DNA of 22,361 bases from Holosporaceae bacterium UBA3830 (GTDB lineage Bacteria; Pseudomonadota; Alphaproteobacteria; UBA3830), in contig DGIE01000005.1 of the NCBI GenBank assembly GCA_002393025.1, positions 1 to 22,361 of the forward strand, in the 5' to 3' direction. How positions within the stretch are numbered: position 1 is the stretch's first letter; every line of letters begins with the position of its first letter. The position numbers and the translations under genes are program-made. Of this stretch, positions 22,018 through 22,361 are shown in pieces. The notes below the pieces were generated by a model that saw nothing but the letters and a program-made list of their open reading frames with translations, was not told where the DNA came from and did not search any database.

Positions 22018-22361
22018 CATTTTACAGAGGAAAAATGGAAGAAAAAACGACATTTGTGCGTGATGTTAAAAGTCTTTCAGTATTTTGTCGAAAATGCAAT
22101 AGCAAATCTTTAATGTGAGATGTTAATTTGCAATACAGCAAAAATTACAGGGACATAGTTAACTAAGAGATGGAGAAAATGGTGCAGATTTTGCGGAAAA
22201 ACAAAATAATTCATTGATATAGCTAAAAGCGTTTAAAAATGAATCGAGCAATATACCCATTCCAAACAAGTAAGTAGGTCCGTGCCAGCTAAGAATGACA
22301 GCATGACTTTACTTTTTTAATATTGACTAATCTTTTTTATAGACAATCACATATCAAAAGC
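22018..22361. other. Gene-free right end
   Basis: No frame with a ribosome binding site, no tRNA-like fold and no clear repeat is visible on either strand up to the window edge. The sequence is AT-rich apart from a slightly GC-richer stretch around 22278-22310. Confidence 0.4.

Noticed and set aside
22230..22361. Right-edge sequence considered as a tRNA or mobile element end
   Set aside because: No T-loop or anticodon arm pattern, no inverted terminal repeat or target duplication could be found in the visible part.

Overview
The window looks like a stretch of chromosome from an AT-rich alphaproteobacterium, most likely a host-associated lineage of the Holosporales/Rickettsiales type. The basis is inference from protein style: Pal, Def, Fmt and an OdhB-derived protein read as alphaproteobacterial, several transporters suited to host-derived metabolites are present, and a phage module resembling an alphaproteobacterial gene transfer agent (GTA) has kept intact genes. 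No rRNA, tRNA or CRISPR array was found.

Layout. (1) 1-545: 3' part of a TadE-like surface/pilus protein whose paralogue lies at 9087-10002. (2) 7345 down to 691, minus strand: a compact operon of AdiC-like amino acid permease, def, fmt, uppP, and a very unusual 1031-residue protein with a degenerate lipoyl domain (lipoyl lysine lost), about 720 residues of coiled coil, and an OdhB-type acyltransferase core. A clear rho-independent terminator follows at 624-662. (3) 7491-8840, plus strand: a secreted helical protein with about 33-residue repeats, divergent from the permease and closed by a terminator. (4) 9087-10002, plus strand: the second TadE-like gene. Its well-placed ATG is separated from the main frame by a tract of nine G; eight G would restore the frame, so this looks like a phase-variable contingency gene in the OFF state. 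(5) 11508-10198, minus: NhaD/ArsB-like ion antiporter. (6) 20877 down to 11594, minus: a phage/GTA-like module in order portal, protease-capsid fusion, head-tail connector, head closure, tail terminator, four small or poorly known proteins, [interruption], tail/hub protein, unknown tail protein, SleB-type cell wall hydrolase, holin-like protein. Every gene is intact and most have strong Shine-Dalgarno sequences, but terminase, major tail protein and tape measure are not in the window. A drug/metabolite transporter gene (14889-15773, plus) sits inside the module in the opposite direction. (7) 20878-21392: a gene-free leader with several strong hairpins upstream of the portal. (8) 21924-21451, minus: pal, with a good sigma70-type promoter and a terminator.

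How the parts work together. def-fmt-uppP is ordinary housekeeping for protein N-terminus formylation/deformylation and recycling of the cell wall lipid carrier. The phage module encodes a capsid, connector and lysis set but, as seen here, cannot package DNA or make a normal long tail on its own. It is either a GTA-like element with genes elsewhere, or a reduced, domesticated particle. The two strongest novelty candidates are the non-lipoylatable OdhB/coiled-coil chimera and the poly-G controlled TadE-like gene.
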